A DNA stretch of 64,000 nucleotides from Thermoproteus uzoniensis 768-20 (GCF_000193375.1 NC_015315.1:1124622-1188621), one strand, 5' to 3'. Counted from the first letter of the stretch, positions 50,564 to 59,078 are shown. The notes: generated by a model from the sequence alone, not told the origin. Program-made: numbers and translations.

Positions 50564-51757
50564 ATGCTCAAGGTGGGGAAGGAGGTCTTGTTGAGGAGGA
50601 TCGCCGAGCTGGGCAGGCGGCTGTCGGGGCTGGGCTACGACGCCTACTATCTGACCAACCCCGAGAACATATTTTACCTCACCAACTACTTCTTCCTCCA
50701 GACCGAGCGCCCTCTGGCTCTGCTAGTCACGGCGCGCGGCGAGCTTGCGCTGTTCGCTCCCATGGTCGAGTACGAGCACTTCTCGTTGAGGTCCGAGCTC
50801 CCTATCGACGAGCACTACTACTTCGACTACCCGGGGGAGGTCCACCCCATAAAGTTCATCGCCGAGAGGATAGGGGAGCTAGCCAGGCGGTGGGGCATAA
50901 AGTCGCTGGCGTTGGAGAACCGCGCGGGCGCCGCAGGCGGCTGGGGGTACAGTGGACCGGCCTTGGCGGATCTCCTGGGCCAGCTGAAGGTGTCGGTGGA
51001 GCCCCGCCTGGTCGAGGACATGCGCCTCGTCAAAGGCGCCGAGGAGGTCGCCCTTATAGAGGAGAGCGGGAGGTGGGCCGCCAGAGGCATCGAGATAGCT
51101 AGGGGCCTCATGGCCGAGGGCAAGTACGACTGGGAGGTCGCCTTGGAGGCCAGCCTGGAGCTGAGCAGGGAGATGAAGAGGGCTTTCGGCGAGGGCTATA
51201 TGCCCATGAGAGAGTCGGTGCCCGGCTTCGTCGGCTTTAGGGGACAGATAGGCGAGTACAGCTACTACCCCCACTCTATATCGGCCCCCCGCCCGTTCAG
51301 AAAGGGGGATGTGGTGGGGATCGGGGCGGGCCCAGAGGTCGGCGGCTACTACAGCGAGCTGGAGAGGACCTTAGTGCTCGGAGGGGCCGGCCAAGAGGTG
51401 AGGAGGTATTTCGAGGCCATGTTGGAGCTCCGACATGCTGCGCTGGACGCCTTGAGGCCCGGCGTATCGGTAGCCGAGGTGGATAAGGCCGTGAGGGCGA
51501 GGGCGGAGCGGCTGGGCCTCTCGGGGAAGCTGAGACACCATACCGGCCACGGCATAGGGCTGGGCTTCCACGAACGGCCCTATCTGGACGTGGGATCCGA
51601 CGAAGTCTTGAGGCCGGGCATGGTCGTCACGATCGAGCCGGGGATATACGTCAAGGGGCTCGGCGGGTTTAGGCATTCTGACACTGTGTTGATAACGGAG
51701 GGCGGCTACAGGTTGCTCACCAAATACCCCGAGGACCTCGACGAGCTAGTGGTATGA
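50564..51757 (+). CDS. M24 family (Xaa-Pro aminopeptidase-like) protein with altered metal ligands
   Basis: 397 residues from the ATG at 50564. N-terminal creatinase-like domain (YDAYYLTNPENIFYLTNYFF) and a pita-bread domain with HHTGHGIGLGFHERPYL and VVTIEPGIYV. Of the five metal ligands of M24 peptidases, the His and one Glu are kept, but the first Asp is Gly (GIGAGPEVGG), the second Asp is Glu (YYSELERT) and the last Glu is Ser (FRHSDTVLIT). It may therefore be a metal-free creatinase-like enzyme or an inactive relative. ATGA overlap with the next gene. Confidence 0.88.
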   Translation: MLKVGKEVLLRRIAELGRRLSGLGYDAYYLTNPENIFYLTNYFFLQTERPLALLVTARGELALFAPMVEYEHFSLRSELPIDEHYYFDYPGEVHPIKFIAERIGELARRWGIKSLALENRAGAAGGWGYSGPALADLLGQLKVSVEPRLVEDMRLVKGAEEVALIEESGRWAARGIEIARGLMAEGKYDWEVALEASLELSREMKRAFGEGYMPMRESVPGFVGFRGQIGEYSYYPHSISAPRPFRKGDVVGIGAGPEVGGYYSELERTLVLGGAGQEVRRYFEAMLELRHAALDALRPGVSVAEVDKAVRARAERLGLSGKLRHHTGHGIGLGFHERPYLDVGSDEVLRPGMVVTIEPGIYVKGLGGFRHSDTVLITEGGYRLLTKYPEDLDELVV

Positions 51758-52356
51758 CTGATAGAGGCGCTCTCTACCTAGCGCTGGCCTACATAGCGCT
51801 CCTAGCCGCGTTGGACGTAGTCTCCGCATTCCTCCCTACTTGGGCCTCTGTGTACGGGCTCGCCGCGTTAGAGACGGCCTTCTTCGTATCGTTTAGGTGG
51901 GTGAGGCTCAAGTACTCCAGCCGCGGCCTCTACAACGCGCTCCTGCTATTCTTCGTGTGGTTCATGGCCACGGCCTTCCTGTCGCCGTTTCTGGCCTCCG
52001 GCGAAGCCGCGGCGGAGGCTCAAGACCTCTACAAGAGCGGCTTGTTGCCAATAGTCGTGGTCGTATTCGTGTTGGAGGAGCCCGTCGTCTCCGAGTCGAT
52101 CTTCAGAGGAGTCCTGTTCCAGCAATTGTCGGCGAGGAACAGGGCGTTGGCCTATGTGGTCTCGTCGCTGGCCTACTCCCTCCTGCTCACCGCGCCGGAC
52201 ACGGCAACGGAGGCCCTCGTCGCAGCTCTCTACTTCTTGCTGGGGCTTATCCTCGCCTATGCCTACGAGAAGGGCGGCTTCGCGTCGGCTCTGGCAGTCC
52301 ACGCCGTGTATTCCGTGTTGTACACCGCATCGTTGATGCTCTCCGCCATCCTCTAG
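51754..52356 (+). CDS. CPBP family intramembrane metalloprotease (CAAX-protease-like)
   Basis: 200 residues with about six hydrophobic segments. The catalytic Glu-x3-Arg is in SESIFRGVLFQQL, where the usual EE is SE, and the second motif has His in ALAVHAVYSVL. The ALYFLLGLILAYAYEKGGF segment is typical of the ABI/CAAX family. Its start overlaps the stop of the M24 gene (ATGA), so the two may act together in peptide processing. Confidence 0.78.
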   Translation: MTDRGALYLALAYIALLAALDVVSAFLPTWASVYGLAALETAFFVSFRWVRLKYSSRGLYNALLLFFVWFMATAFLSPFLASGEAAAEAQDLYKSGLLPIVVVVFVLEEPVVSESIFRGVLFQQLSARNRALAYVVSSLAYSLLLTAPDTATEALVAALYFLLGLILAYAYEKGGFASALAVHAVYSVLYTASLMLSAIL

Positions 52357-52396
52357 GACGCCGCGCAACGATTTATATAGAGAAAATGGTGCCTAC

Positions 52397-53281
52397 GTGG
52401 TCAGGATCACGCAGATATTGAACCTCCCCCCGGAGACCCTAAACAGGACCCTCCTCCTAGGCGGGCCCGGAATAGGCAAGACGGAGATCACCGAGCAGTA
52501 CGCCAGAGAGCTCGCCAAGAAGGAGGGCAGGACCTTCGTCGACTTAGATCTCCTCGACGAGAGGGCCGCCCACAAGTTGGCTGAGGACTGCGAGGGGTAC
52601 TTCGTCTATCTGAGGGTGGCCGCGCCGCATATATTCCCCGAGGACGTCTCGATCCCCAAGCCCCTCGCCAGCGGCGACGTCATAGACTTCCTCACGCCGG
52701 TGCGGCTGAAGATATTGTCCAAGTGCAGAGGCCTCTTCTTCATCGACGAGATGACCAACGTGAAGAGGGCCGACCAGAGAGTCTTCTTCTACAGCCTGGT
52801 CCAGGAGGGCAAGGCGGGCTGGAGCTGGCGGCTCTCGCCCGACGTCATCGTGGTGCTGGCCGGCAACCCTCCCTCGATGAGCGTCGACGCCGAGCCTCTC
52901 CCGGCTCCTCTACTCAACAGGTTGACTGTCCTCAACGTAGAGCCGCCGACAGTCGACGAGTGGTGCGCCTACATGGACAGGAGATACGGCGACGCGTGGG
53001 AGAGAGCCGTCTGCGAGTTCCTCAAGGAGGGGCCCTCGTTCCTCTTCGAGCCGCCCAAGGAGCCGGAGGGGCTGGAGGCCTACCCCACCCCGAGGTCCTG
53101 GACGCGCTTGGCGGTCCAGCTACACATACTCGGCGGCATCAAGGCGGACGAGGACCTAGTCGCGGAGGTTGTCTACGGCAACGTGGGCCGCGCCACAGGC
53201 TCCAGATTCCTCAACTTCTACATGTCGAGGATCCCCAAGGAATTTTTTCGAAAAGCCTCTAGAGCTGTGGAGAAAGTTTGA
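52397..53281 (+). CDS. MoxR-type AAA+ ATPase, main part before a frameshift
   Basis: 294 codons. Walker A GGPGIGKT at residues 22-29, Walker B LFFIDE at 113-118, sensor VVLAGNPPS and the arginine-finger-type APLLNRLTVL are intact. The frame ends after IPKEFFRKASRAVEKV, but the natural continuation (EKPLELWRKFDLEQ...) lies in the next frame, reached if one T of a T6 run (53243-53248) is removed. The full protein would be about 378 residues. GTG start with a gatttatatag box 23 bases upstream. A VWA/metallopeptidase gene follows, the usual MoxR partner. Confidence 0.85.
   Translation: MVRITQILNLPPETLNRTLLLGGPGIGKTEITEQYARELAKKEGRTFVDLDLLDERAAHKLAEDCEGYFVYLRVAAPHIFPEDVSIPKPLASGDVIDFLTPVRLKILSKCRGLFFIDEMTNVKRADQRVFFYSLVQEGKAGWSWRLSPDVIVVLAGNPPSMSVDAEPLPAPLLNRLTVLNVEPPTVDEWCAYMDRRYGDAWERAVCEFLKEGPSFLFEPPKEPEGLEAYPTPRSWTRLAVQLHILGGIKADEDLVAEVVYGNVGRATGSRFLNFYMSRIPKEFFRKASRAVEKV
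53241..53250 (+). other. T6 run at which the MoxR reading frame is broken
   Basis: The sequence aattttttcg would keep the frame if it held five T bases. Runs like this are prone to transcriptional slippage, which could restore some full-length product; they are also classic sites of true one-base mutations and of sequencing errors. Confidence 0.6.
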
Positions 53282-53534
53282 CCTGGAGCAGAAGCTCATA
53301 GCGGCGTCCCTATACGCCAAGGCCCTCGTCGATAGATACCTCTCGGGAGGCTCCATAGACCTGGCTCTGCTGGAGCATCTGGCCGAGGAGGAAAGGGAGT
53401 TCTACGCCTACATACTCACAACCGCCGTGAGGACCTTCAAGGAGAGGGTCGGCATGAGGCGCGAACTGCTCGAGGACTTCGCGAGCAAATTGCCCCTAAA
53501 GGTGAGAAAGGCGGCCGTAAATCTGTGGAGGTAG
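53249..53534 (+). pseudogene. C-terminal part of the MoxR ATPase in the shifted frame
   Basis: About 95 codons (from EKPLELWRKF to KAAVNLWR) continue the MoxR protein after the T6 run: the helical lid and tail DLEQKLIAASLYAKALVD, EHLAEEEREFYAYIL, RELLEDFASKLPLKVRK. It has no credible start codon of its own at this point, and its composition is that of an expressed gene, so it was, or still is, part of the ATPase. Confidence 0.75.
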
Positions 53535-53647
53535 CCCGTGCGCAGGTCCGCAGAGCCCTAGGATCGCGCCGGACGCGGAGGCCGGCGCTCGGGGATCCGG
53601 CTGTAGCGGCTAGGCGCTTAATTTAAGTAGCGGAATCCTAGGTCTAC

Positions 53648-54892
53648 GTGGAGTTGGGCCGCATAGGCGAGGAGTTCCAGAAGATCAAGGAGTACCTCAT
53701 GTTGAGGGACCCCACCTACTACTTCCTCGTCATGTCCTTCCCCATAGCGTACTCGAAGGAGGTCCCCAAGAACGCGTATGCGATGTTCACCGGGAACATG
53801 ATACTGGTGGGGGACCGCTTCTTCCAGCAATCGCTGACCGCCGAGAACAGAGCCGCGATACTCATGCACGAGGTCCTACACGCCTATCTAGGCCATCTGG
53901 AGAGGGCTAGAGACCTCATGAAGATGGGCAAGGCGGAGGAGGCCATGGCGTTCAACGTGGCGGCGGACGTAGTCATCAACGAGAAGCTCGAGGCCGGCGG
54001 GTTCGAAGTGCCTTGGGACATGCTCAGGGCCGGGCACGTCGGGGTGTCCAGGACCGCCGCCTTGAAGATGTCGGCCGAGGAGCTGGCGGCTAAGTTGTCG
54101 GGCCTCTCTAGGAGGCAACTCCTCAAGCTCTACAGGCAGTCTTCCAGGATAGCCGAGGGCGAGAGGCAGGTGTCCAACTACGTGACCATGAATCCGGGCT
54201 CCGAGGAGATAAGGCAGGCCCGCGATCCGGGCGAAGTCAGGAGGATCTTGGAGAGGAAGGCGCGGCGTATTAGATCCTACAGAGAGCCCGGCACGTCGCC
54301 TTTCGGCCACATCAGGCATATAGCCGACGTGGATAGGCCGTCGCTCGACTGGAGGAGGCTCTTGAGGGTCGAGCTGGAGGAGGCCGTGGAGAGCTTGAGG
54401 GATCTACGCAAGCGTTGGTCCAGGACGTCCCGCAAGTCCGAGTGGTACCCCTCCAAGGTGGGCATAGGGCCGAACGCGGTGGACATATACGTCCTGCTCG
54501 ACACGTCCGCATCTATAGACGACGAGAAGCTGAGGAGGTTCGCCTCGGAAGTCTACGGTCTGTTGAGGGCTGGCGCCTCCAAGGTCTTCGTGATACCTTG
54601 GGACGCCAGGGCCTACGAGCCCGTGGAGCTGAGGCGGCCGTCCGACATAGAGAAGATCAAGAAGGGCTTGAGGGGCGGCGGAGGCACTATACCCGACGAG
54701 GCTATCAAATACGTCTTGACCAAGGCGCAACGCAGATCTGTCGTGGTAGTGCTCAGCGATTTCGAGCTGGCGGAGACGGCGGAGACCAGGAAGCTCTTCT
54801 CGGAGCTGGCGGCGAGGCACAAGCTCATATTGGTGTCGGCCGGAAGGGGATCCGTGGACTACCCCGGCACCTTCATCAAGATAGGCGACTGA
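53648..54892 (+). CDS. VWA domain protein with N-terminal metallopeptidase-like domain (DUF2201)
   Basis: 414 residues. The N-terminal domain has His74-Glu75-x2-His78-x4-His83 (MHEVLHAYLGH), a zinc-peptidase HExxHxxxxH site; the C-terminal VWA domain has the metal-ion-dependent adhesion motif DTSASIDDE and GGGGTIPDEAIKYV. Such proteins work with MoxR AAA+ ATPases, which may remodel or activate them. GTG start with a cttaatttaag box ~25 bases upstream, so it is transcribed separately from the MoxR gene. The 3' end overlaps the convergent PLD-like gene by 17 bases. Confidence 0.88.
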   Translation: MELGRIGEEFQKIKEYLMLRDPTYYFLVMSFPIAYSKEVPKNAYAMFTGNMILVGDRFFQQSLTAENRAAILMHEVLHAYLGHLERARDLMKMGKAEEAMAFNVAADVVINEKLEAGGFEVPWDMLRAGHVGVSRTAALKMSAEELAAKLSGLSRRQLLKLYRQSSRIAEGERQVSNYVTMNPGSEEIRQARDPGEVRRILERKARRIRSYREPGTSPFGHIRHIADVDRPSLDWRRLLRVELEEAVESLRDLRKRWSRTSRKSEWYPSKVGIGPNAVDIYVLLDTSASIDDEKLRRFASEVYGLLRAGASKVFVIPWDARAYEPVELRRPSDIEKIKKGLRGGGGTIPDEAIKYVLTKAQRRSVVVVLSDFELAETAETRKLFSELAARHKLILVSAGRGSVDYPGTFIKIGD

Positions 54893-55616
54893 GCTCCGCC
54901 GACAGTGTAGACCATAATTGCTCGAAGGCGCGCTCGGCCGCGGCCGCGTCCACCTCCACCAACAGCTCGACGTTCTCCTCGACCCCGCTGTCGGTCAAAT
55001 TCGCCGAGGATGCCCAGGCCTTGTCGTCCACTATGTACAGCTTGGCGTGCACGAAGGCCGTCGCGGGGGGCACCACGAGGGTCTTCAGATTTCTCCGGAT
55101 GGCCTCCCTAGAGGCGGCCAGCTCTCTGCTCAGCCTCTCGAACTCGGCCTCTGCGGCCAGTAGCTCGGCCTCCGCCTTCCGCGACGCCCTTAGCCTATAG
55201 ACGGCGACGGCCGCCGCCACGGCCGCAAGCGTCGCCGCGACCAGATAGAGCAGTTGGGAGTACTGGGCGAGGCGTCCGGCTACTAGCACGGACGCCAGAG
55301 CCAACAGCGTCAGGAGGGCGGCGTCCCTCAACGCGGCGACGCGGCTAGAGTTGCGCCTCCTCCTCCAGTACGCTATCTTGGCCCCCGCCTCTCTCAACTT
55401 GTCGGAGCCGTAGAGATCGGCGGCGCGGGCCAGGTCCCTCCCGGCGTTGTCGGGCATATCCATAGTCACGACGCGCACATCGACTCCAGCGAGCGCCCTG
55501 TCGACCAACACTCTGACGTAGCTGGGCCCTATCCAGGGCGACGAGATCCAGATCCTCCTGCTGGCGGAGCCTATCGCTGAGGCCACAACTCTCCCGACGC
55601 CTCGGCCTATCTCCAC
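54876..55616 (-). CDS. Phospholipase-D-like protein with inserted membrane helices
   Basis: 246 residues. An N-terminal segment SPWIGPSYVRVLVDRAL resembles the first PLD half without its HKD motif. Two transmembrane helices (LLTLLALASVLVAG and LLYLVAATLAAVAAAVAVY) and a coiled coil interrupt the fold, and the C-terminal half has HAKLYIVDDKAWASSANLT, a full HxK-x4-D plus SxN motif. One active half-site implies dimerisation. PLD-like proteins of this size occur as nucleases in defence loci as well as in lipid metabolism. GTG start ~23 bases after a minus-strand box. Confidence 0.8.
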   Translation of the reverse strand: MEIGRGVGRVVASAIGSASRRIWISSPWIGPSYVRVLVDRALAGVDVRVVTMDMPDNAGRDLARAADLYGSDKLREAGAKIAYWRRRRNSSRVAALRDAALLTLLALASVLVAGRLAQYSQLLYLVAATLAAVAAAVAVYRLRASRKAEAELLAAEAEFERLSRELAASREAIRRNLKTLVVPPATAFVHAKLYIVDDKAWASSANLTDSGVEENVELLVEVDAAAAERAFEQLWSTLSAELSRLS

Positions 55617-55696
55617 AGTAAACGGAGAACCGCTAAAATTTAGGTTTCTGGGGTATTATTTAGAAACCATTAAATACTGCGTACATCCCGCATTCC

Positions 55697-55891
55697 ATGT
55701 CGCTTAAGGGCGTGTTGGTCTACGTGCTCAGCGCGCTCTCGATCCTAATAGCGCTACTGATAGTGCTGAACGACGTGTCGCTCGCCGGCGAGATAGGCGA
55801 GAATATCTGGATACGCGATCTCGCTCTGGCGGCCGTGGGGTTCGCCGTCGGCGTAGCCGCGCCGATACTCTACCGGCGGTTCTCGAGCTGA
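55697..55891 (+). CDS. Small two-helix membrane protein
   Basis: 64 residues: helix 1 (VLVYVLSALSILIALLIVL), a short acidic loop and helix 2 (LALAAVGFAVGVAAPILY), ending in RRFSS. An attaaatac box 25 bases before the ATG gives a leaderless promoter. No family recognised; too small for domain inference. Confidence 0.6.
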   Translation: MSLKGVLVYVLSALSILIALLIVLNDVSLAGEIGENIWIRDLALAAVGFAVGVAAPILYRRFSS

Positions 55892-55951
55892 TCGGCGCAT
55901 AGGCGCGAGCCCTTCCAAGGAAAGCTTATAAAGGGCTTGATGGGAGGGGCC

Positions 55952-56665
55952 ATGCCGCATCTTCGACGCGCCGTCTCGCCGGCGTGGTGGCCGATACCGA
56001 GGAAGGTGGGCGGAGTGTGGGCCGTCAAGCCGGCTCCCGGTCCCCACAGCCTCCGCAGATCGATGCCTCTCGCCGTGTTGGTCAGAGACGTCCTCCGCTA
56101 CGCCAAGACCTTAAGGGAAGCCCGCTACATAGTGGCGAGGGGCTACATAAAGGTCGACGGGAGGGTTAGGAGAGAGTATAAGTTCCCCGTAGGCGTCATG
56201 GACGTGGTCGAGGTTGTGCCCACGGGCGAGGTCTACAGGCTAGTGCCCGATCCGGTCAGCTACATAAAGCCGGTCCAGATACCCAGCGACGAGGCCGATC
56301 TGAAGCTTCTGAGGATCGAGGGCAAGAACTACGTGTCGGGCAACAGGATACAGCTCCACTTCCACGACGGGAGGAACTTAATTCTGCCGGCAGACGTCGG
56401 GCTTAGGTTCAAGACCTTCGACTCGGTCGTCTACTCCATATCGGGCAAGTCGGTGAGGCAACACATACCCTTCAAATTAGGCGTTCAGTCTATGGTGTTC
56501 GACGGAAGCAACGTGGGCTTCATGGGCACCGTTGTCGAGATTAACTGGACTCTGAAGAGAAGACTCTCGACTGTGGCTCTCAAAAGCGGCGAGGAGGTCA
56601 AAAGGACGATCCTCGACTACGTGATGCCTGTAGGGGAGTCGGCGCCGATCCTCAAGCTTCAGTAG
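55952..56665 (+). CDS. rps4e: 30S ribosomal protein S4e
   Basis: 237 residues. The N-terminal HLRRAVSPAWWPIPRKVGGVWAV..GPHSLRRSMPL pattern, the central S4-type RNA-binding segment (LREARYIVARGYIKVDGRVR) and the C-terminal SH3-like domain match archaeal S4e. A cttataaag box lies 25 bases before the ATG at 55952, which is preferred over in-frame ATG/TTG codons 12-15 bases upstream. It stands outside the large ribosomal-protein operon here. Confidence 0.95.
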   Translation: MPHLRRAVSPAWWPIPRKVGGVWAVKPAPGPHSLRRSMPLAVLVRDVLRYAKTLREARYIVARGYIKVDGRVRREYKFPVGVMDVVEVVPTGEVYRLVPDPVSYIKPVQIPSDEADLKLLRIEGKNYVSGNRIQLHFHDGRNLILPADVGLRFKTFDSVVYSISGKSVRQHIPFKLGVQSMVFDGSNVGFMGTVVEINWTLKRRLSTVALKSGEEVKRTILDYVMPVGESAPILKLQ

Positions 56666-57075
56666 GGCTCCCTGCCGGCCTGCTCCACCTTTCTACTGGC
56701 CAGCATCTGCTCTGTCTTCCAGAAGAGGTCGCCGAACTCCTCAAGAGTCGCCGAGAATTGGCCCAGACTGACGCCGATGGGCTCAAATACCCTCACCGTG
56801 TCGCCCTCGACGATCCAGCCCTCTGCGAAGCCTCCGAAGGACCAGTCGTAGCGGGCCAGCACGGTATACCTCTTCTCGCCCTCTGGCGTCTTGAGCAAGA
56901 TATATACCGCCGCCGCGCCGTATTTCGTGAACAGCTCGGCCACCACGTCCCTATACCTCTCGCCCGCCCTCGGCGCCGGTATCCTCTGCATGTACTCCAG
57001 CTTCTCGTTCTGGAGATCTTTCCTGAGCTCGTTGAGGAGCTCGGTCACCGGCAAGCCAGTCCTTACCACCCGCAT
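56659..57075 (-). CDS. Conserved hypothetical protein
   Basis: 138 residues. N-terminal helices (TGLPVTELLNELRKDLQNEKLEYMQR), then a beta-rich half (AAAVYILLKTPEGEKRYTVLARYDWSFGGFAEGW, DTVRVFEPIG) and a final helix. No cysteine or obvious catalytic motif and no membrane segment; function unknown. The 3' end overlaps the S4e gene by seven bases. Confidence 0.65.
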   Translation of the reverse strand: MRVVRTGLPVTELLNELRKDLQNEKLEYMQRIPAPRAGERYRDVVAELFTKYGAAAVYILLKTPEGEKRYTVLARYDWSFGGFAEGWIVEGDTVRVFEPIGVSLGQFSATLEEFGDLFWKTEQMLASRKVEQAGREPY

Positions 57076-57121
57076 GGCCTAAGTTATTTAGCCGATTAAA
57101 ACAATGACGTCTCGGCAAAAG

Positions 57122-58273
57122 CTATATGGAACTCAGGGCCTGGTCCAAGTCCTCTATTATGTCCTCGACGTCCTCCAGGCCGACCGACAGCCTTATGAGG
57201 TCCTCTGTGATCCCGAGCTCTTCCCTGTCCTCGGGAGGTATGGGCGAGGCCGCGCTTAGTACGGGGTAGGTCGCTATGGTCTCGGTGCCGCCGAGGCTCG
57301 GGCTCGGCGTTATCAGCTTGAACGAGGACAAGACCCTCTCCACCTCGGGCCTCCCGCCTTTTATCCTAAAGGAGAGGACCCCTCCGTAAAGCCCGCCGAA
57401 TAGCTTCTTGGCGGTCTCGTGATCTCTATGAGTCGGCAGGCCCGGGTACAAGACCTCCTTGACCTTGCTATGCTCTGCGAGGAACTCCGCGACGGCCTTG
57501 GCGTTCTTGCTCTGTAGCTCAAAGCGCGGGAACAGCGTCTTGGCGCCGCGCATGCAGAGGAACGCCTCGAAGGGCTGCATGATGCCCCCCAGCATCGCCC
57601 TGTACGTCCACAAATCCTTGTCGACGTTCCGCGTCACCACGACGCCGCCGACCACGTCGTTGTGGCCGGCTATGTACTTCGTGGCCGAATGCACCACGTA
57701 GTCGGCGCCGAAGGACAGCGGATTTACCAGCACCGGCGTGGCGAACGTGTTGTCGACCACAACGACAGCGCCGAGATCTTTCGCCGCCTTCACCACCTCG
57801 GGCATGTCCAGCACCTTCAAGGTAGGGTTTGTCATGGTCTCGACGAAGACGACCTTCGGCCTAGCGGCCTTCACGGCCTCGACTACGGCCTCGGTGGCCG
57901 GATACGCCTTGAGCAACCTCACGCCGAACTTCTCCCCGAGCGTCGAGAAGAGCCTCAGAGTGGCCCCGTAGGCCTCCTTCGTGGTCAGTAAGAGGTCGTC
58001 CTTGTTAAGCAGATAAACAGAGAGGGTAGATATCGAGGCCATCCCGCTGTTGAACGCGAGGGCGTCGGCCCCCGCCTCGAGCGAGGCCATTATCCTCTCG
58101 AAAGCTCTGACGGTGGGGTTCTCCTCCCTCGCGTACTTCAAGTCGACCCCCCTATCGCTCTTCCTCGCCTCGCCTACCTGCTCGAACACAGCGGTGAGGT
58201 ACACCGGAGGGAGCGGGGAGCCGAATTGGTCCCTCCACCCGTGTCCTCTAACTGCGGCAGTACGGCGGCGCAT
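57122..58273 (-). CDS. Trans-sulfuration PLP enzyme (cystathionine gamma-synthase/lyase family)
   Basis: 383 residues. The PLP Lys is in HSATKYIAGHND, with YAREENPTV, AFNSGMASIST, VFVETMTNPTLKV and VDNTFATPVL as conserved segments. Could be cystathionine gamma-synthase, gamma-lyase or O-acetylhomoserine sulfhydrylase; these cannot be told apart from motifs. I chose the ATG at 58273 (MRRRTAAVRGHG), about 18-20 bases after a minus-strand tttaattaac box, over an earlier in-frame start. Confidence 0.9.
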   Translation of the reverse strand: MRRRTAAVRGHGWRDQFGSPLPPVYLTAVFEQVGEARKSDRGVDLKYAREENPTVRAFERIMASLEAGADALAFNSGMASISTLSVYLLNKDDLLLTTKEAYGATLRLFSTLGEKFGVRLLKAYPATEAVVEAVKAARPKVVFVETMTNPTLKVLDMPEVVKAAKDLGAVVVVDNTFATPVLVNPLSFGADYVVHSATKYIAGHNDVVGGVVVTRNVDKDLWTYRAMLGGIMQPFEAFLCMRGAKTLFPRFELQSKNAKAVAEFLAEHSKVKEVLYPGLPTHRDHETAKKLFGGLYGGVLSFRIKGGRPEVERVLSSFKLITPSPSLGGTETIATYPVLSAASPIPPEDREELGITEDLIRLSVGLEDVEDIIEDLDQALSSI

Positions 58274-58310
58274 AGTAACGTTAATTAAAGTAAAAATATG
58301 CTTCGCCCCC
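58274..58310. promoter_or_regulatory. Shared divergent promoter of the trans-sulfuration and PfkB-like genes
   Basis: Thirty-seven bases separate the ATG (58273, minus) and GTG (58311, plus). A single AT block with the near-palindrome TTAATTAAAG (about 58281-58290) can act as a TATA box for both directions, about 20 and 26 bases from the respective start codons. Confidence 0.5.
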
Positions 58311-59078
58311 GTGGACGCGTATATAGTGGGCAACCCAACCGTCGACTACGTGGTGACCAGCGAGGGCTCCACGCGCCGCATCGGGGGCCCTCCGTACTAC
58401 ATGGGCTTGGCCTTCGCCGCCCTCGGCTTGAGGCCCGTCGCGATAGGGGTCGTGGGGCCCGACGAGAGGGACTTCATAGAGGGCGAGCTGAGGAAGATAG
58501 GCGTAGAGCCCCGCCTCGTTCAAGGCGACGCCACCTCGATCTTCGAGCTGGACTACAGATCCCGGCCGCGGAGGAGCGTCGCCGTGAGGCGGCCCTCGGT
58601 CAAGATATCGGGAGTCGTCGAGGGGCCTCTGGTCGTCCTCAACCCCGTGTTCGACGAAATAGGCGCGGTGGAGATTTACGCCGACGTCTCGGCCGTGGAT
58701 CTGCAGGGCTTTATCAGATCTGGGCGCGATGCCCCAGCCGCCGATATACTGCACTTCTCAGACGACGACGTGGCGTTGGACCCGCGGCAACTGGCCGAGT
58801 ACAACTCTAAGTGGAGAATTGTTGTGTATACTCTGGGCGACGGCGGCGCGTATATGTCGGTTGACGGCCGCCTCTACTACGCCCCGAGCGCCGGCCTCGA
58901 CGTGGAGGACACGACGGGGAGCGGCGACGTGTTCCTCGCGGCGTTCTCCGCGCATTTTCTTAGGACGGGCGACGCGGAGGAGGCGCTGTGCGAGGCGTCC
59001 ATGTACACGGCCGGCTACCTCCGCCGCAAGAGAATGGAGAGGTACGAATACGGTTGCGAGGTCGTGCGGCGCGGCTAA
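58311..59078 (+). CDS. PfkB-like sugar/nucleoside kinase (short form)
   Basis: 255 residues from the GTG at 58311. YIVGNPTVDYVV and RIGGPPYYMGLAFAALG are the N-terminal elements, and DTTGSGDVFLAAF is the catalytic motif with its Asp. It is shorter than the ~300-residue kinase at 49639 and lacks part of the lid, so it may act on a small substrate. A longer open frame upstream overlaps the divergent enzyme gene and shows no family sequence. Confidence 0.85.
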   Translation: MDAYIVGNPTVDYVVTSEGSTRRIGGPPYYMGLAFAALGLRPVAIGVVGPDERDFIEGELRKIGVEPRLVQGDATSIFELDYRSRPRRSVAVRRPSVKISGVVEGPLVVLNPVFDEIGAVEIYADVSAVDLQGFIRSGRDAPAADILHFSDDDVALDPRQLAEYNSKWRIVVYTLGDGGAYMSVDGRLYYAPSAGLDVEDTTGSGDVFLAAFSAHFLRTGDAEEALCEASMYTAGYLRRKRMERYEYGCEVVRRG

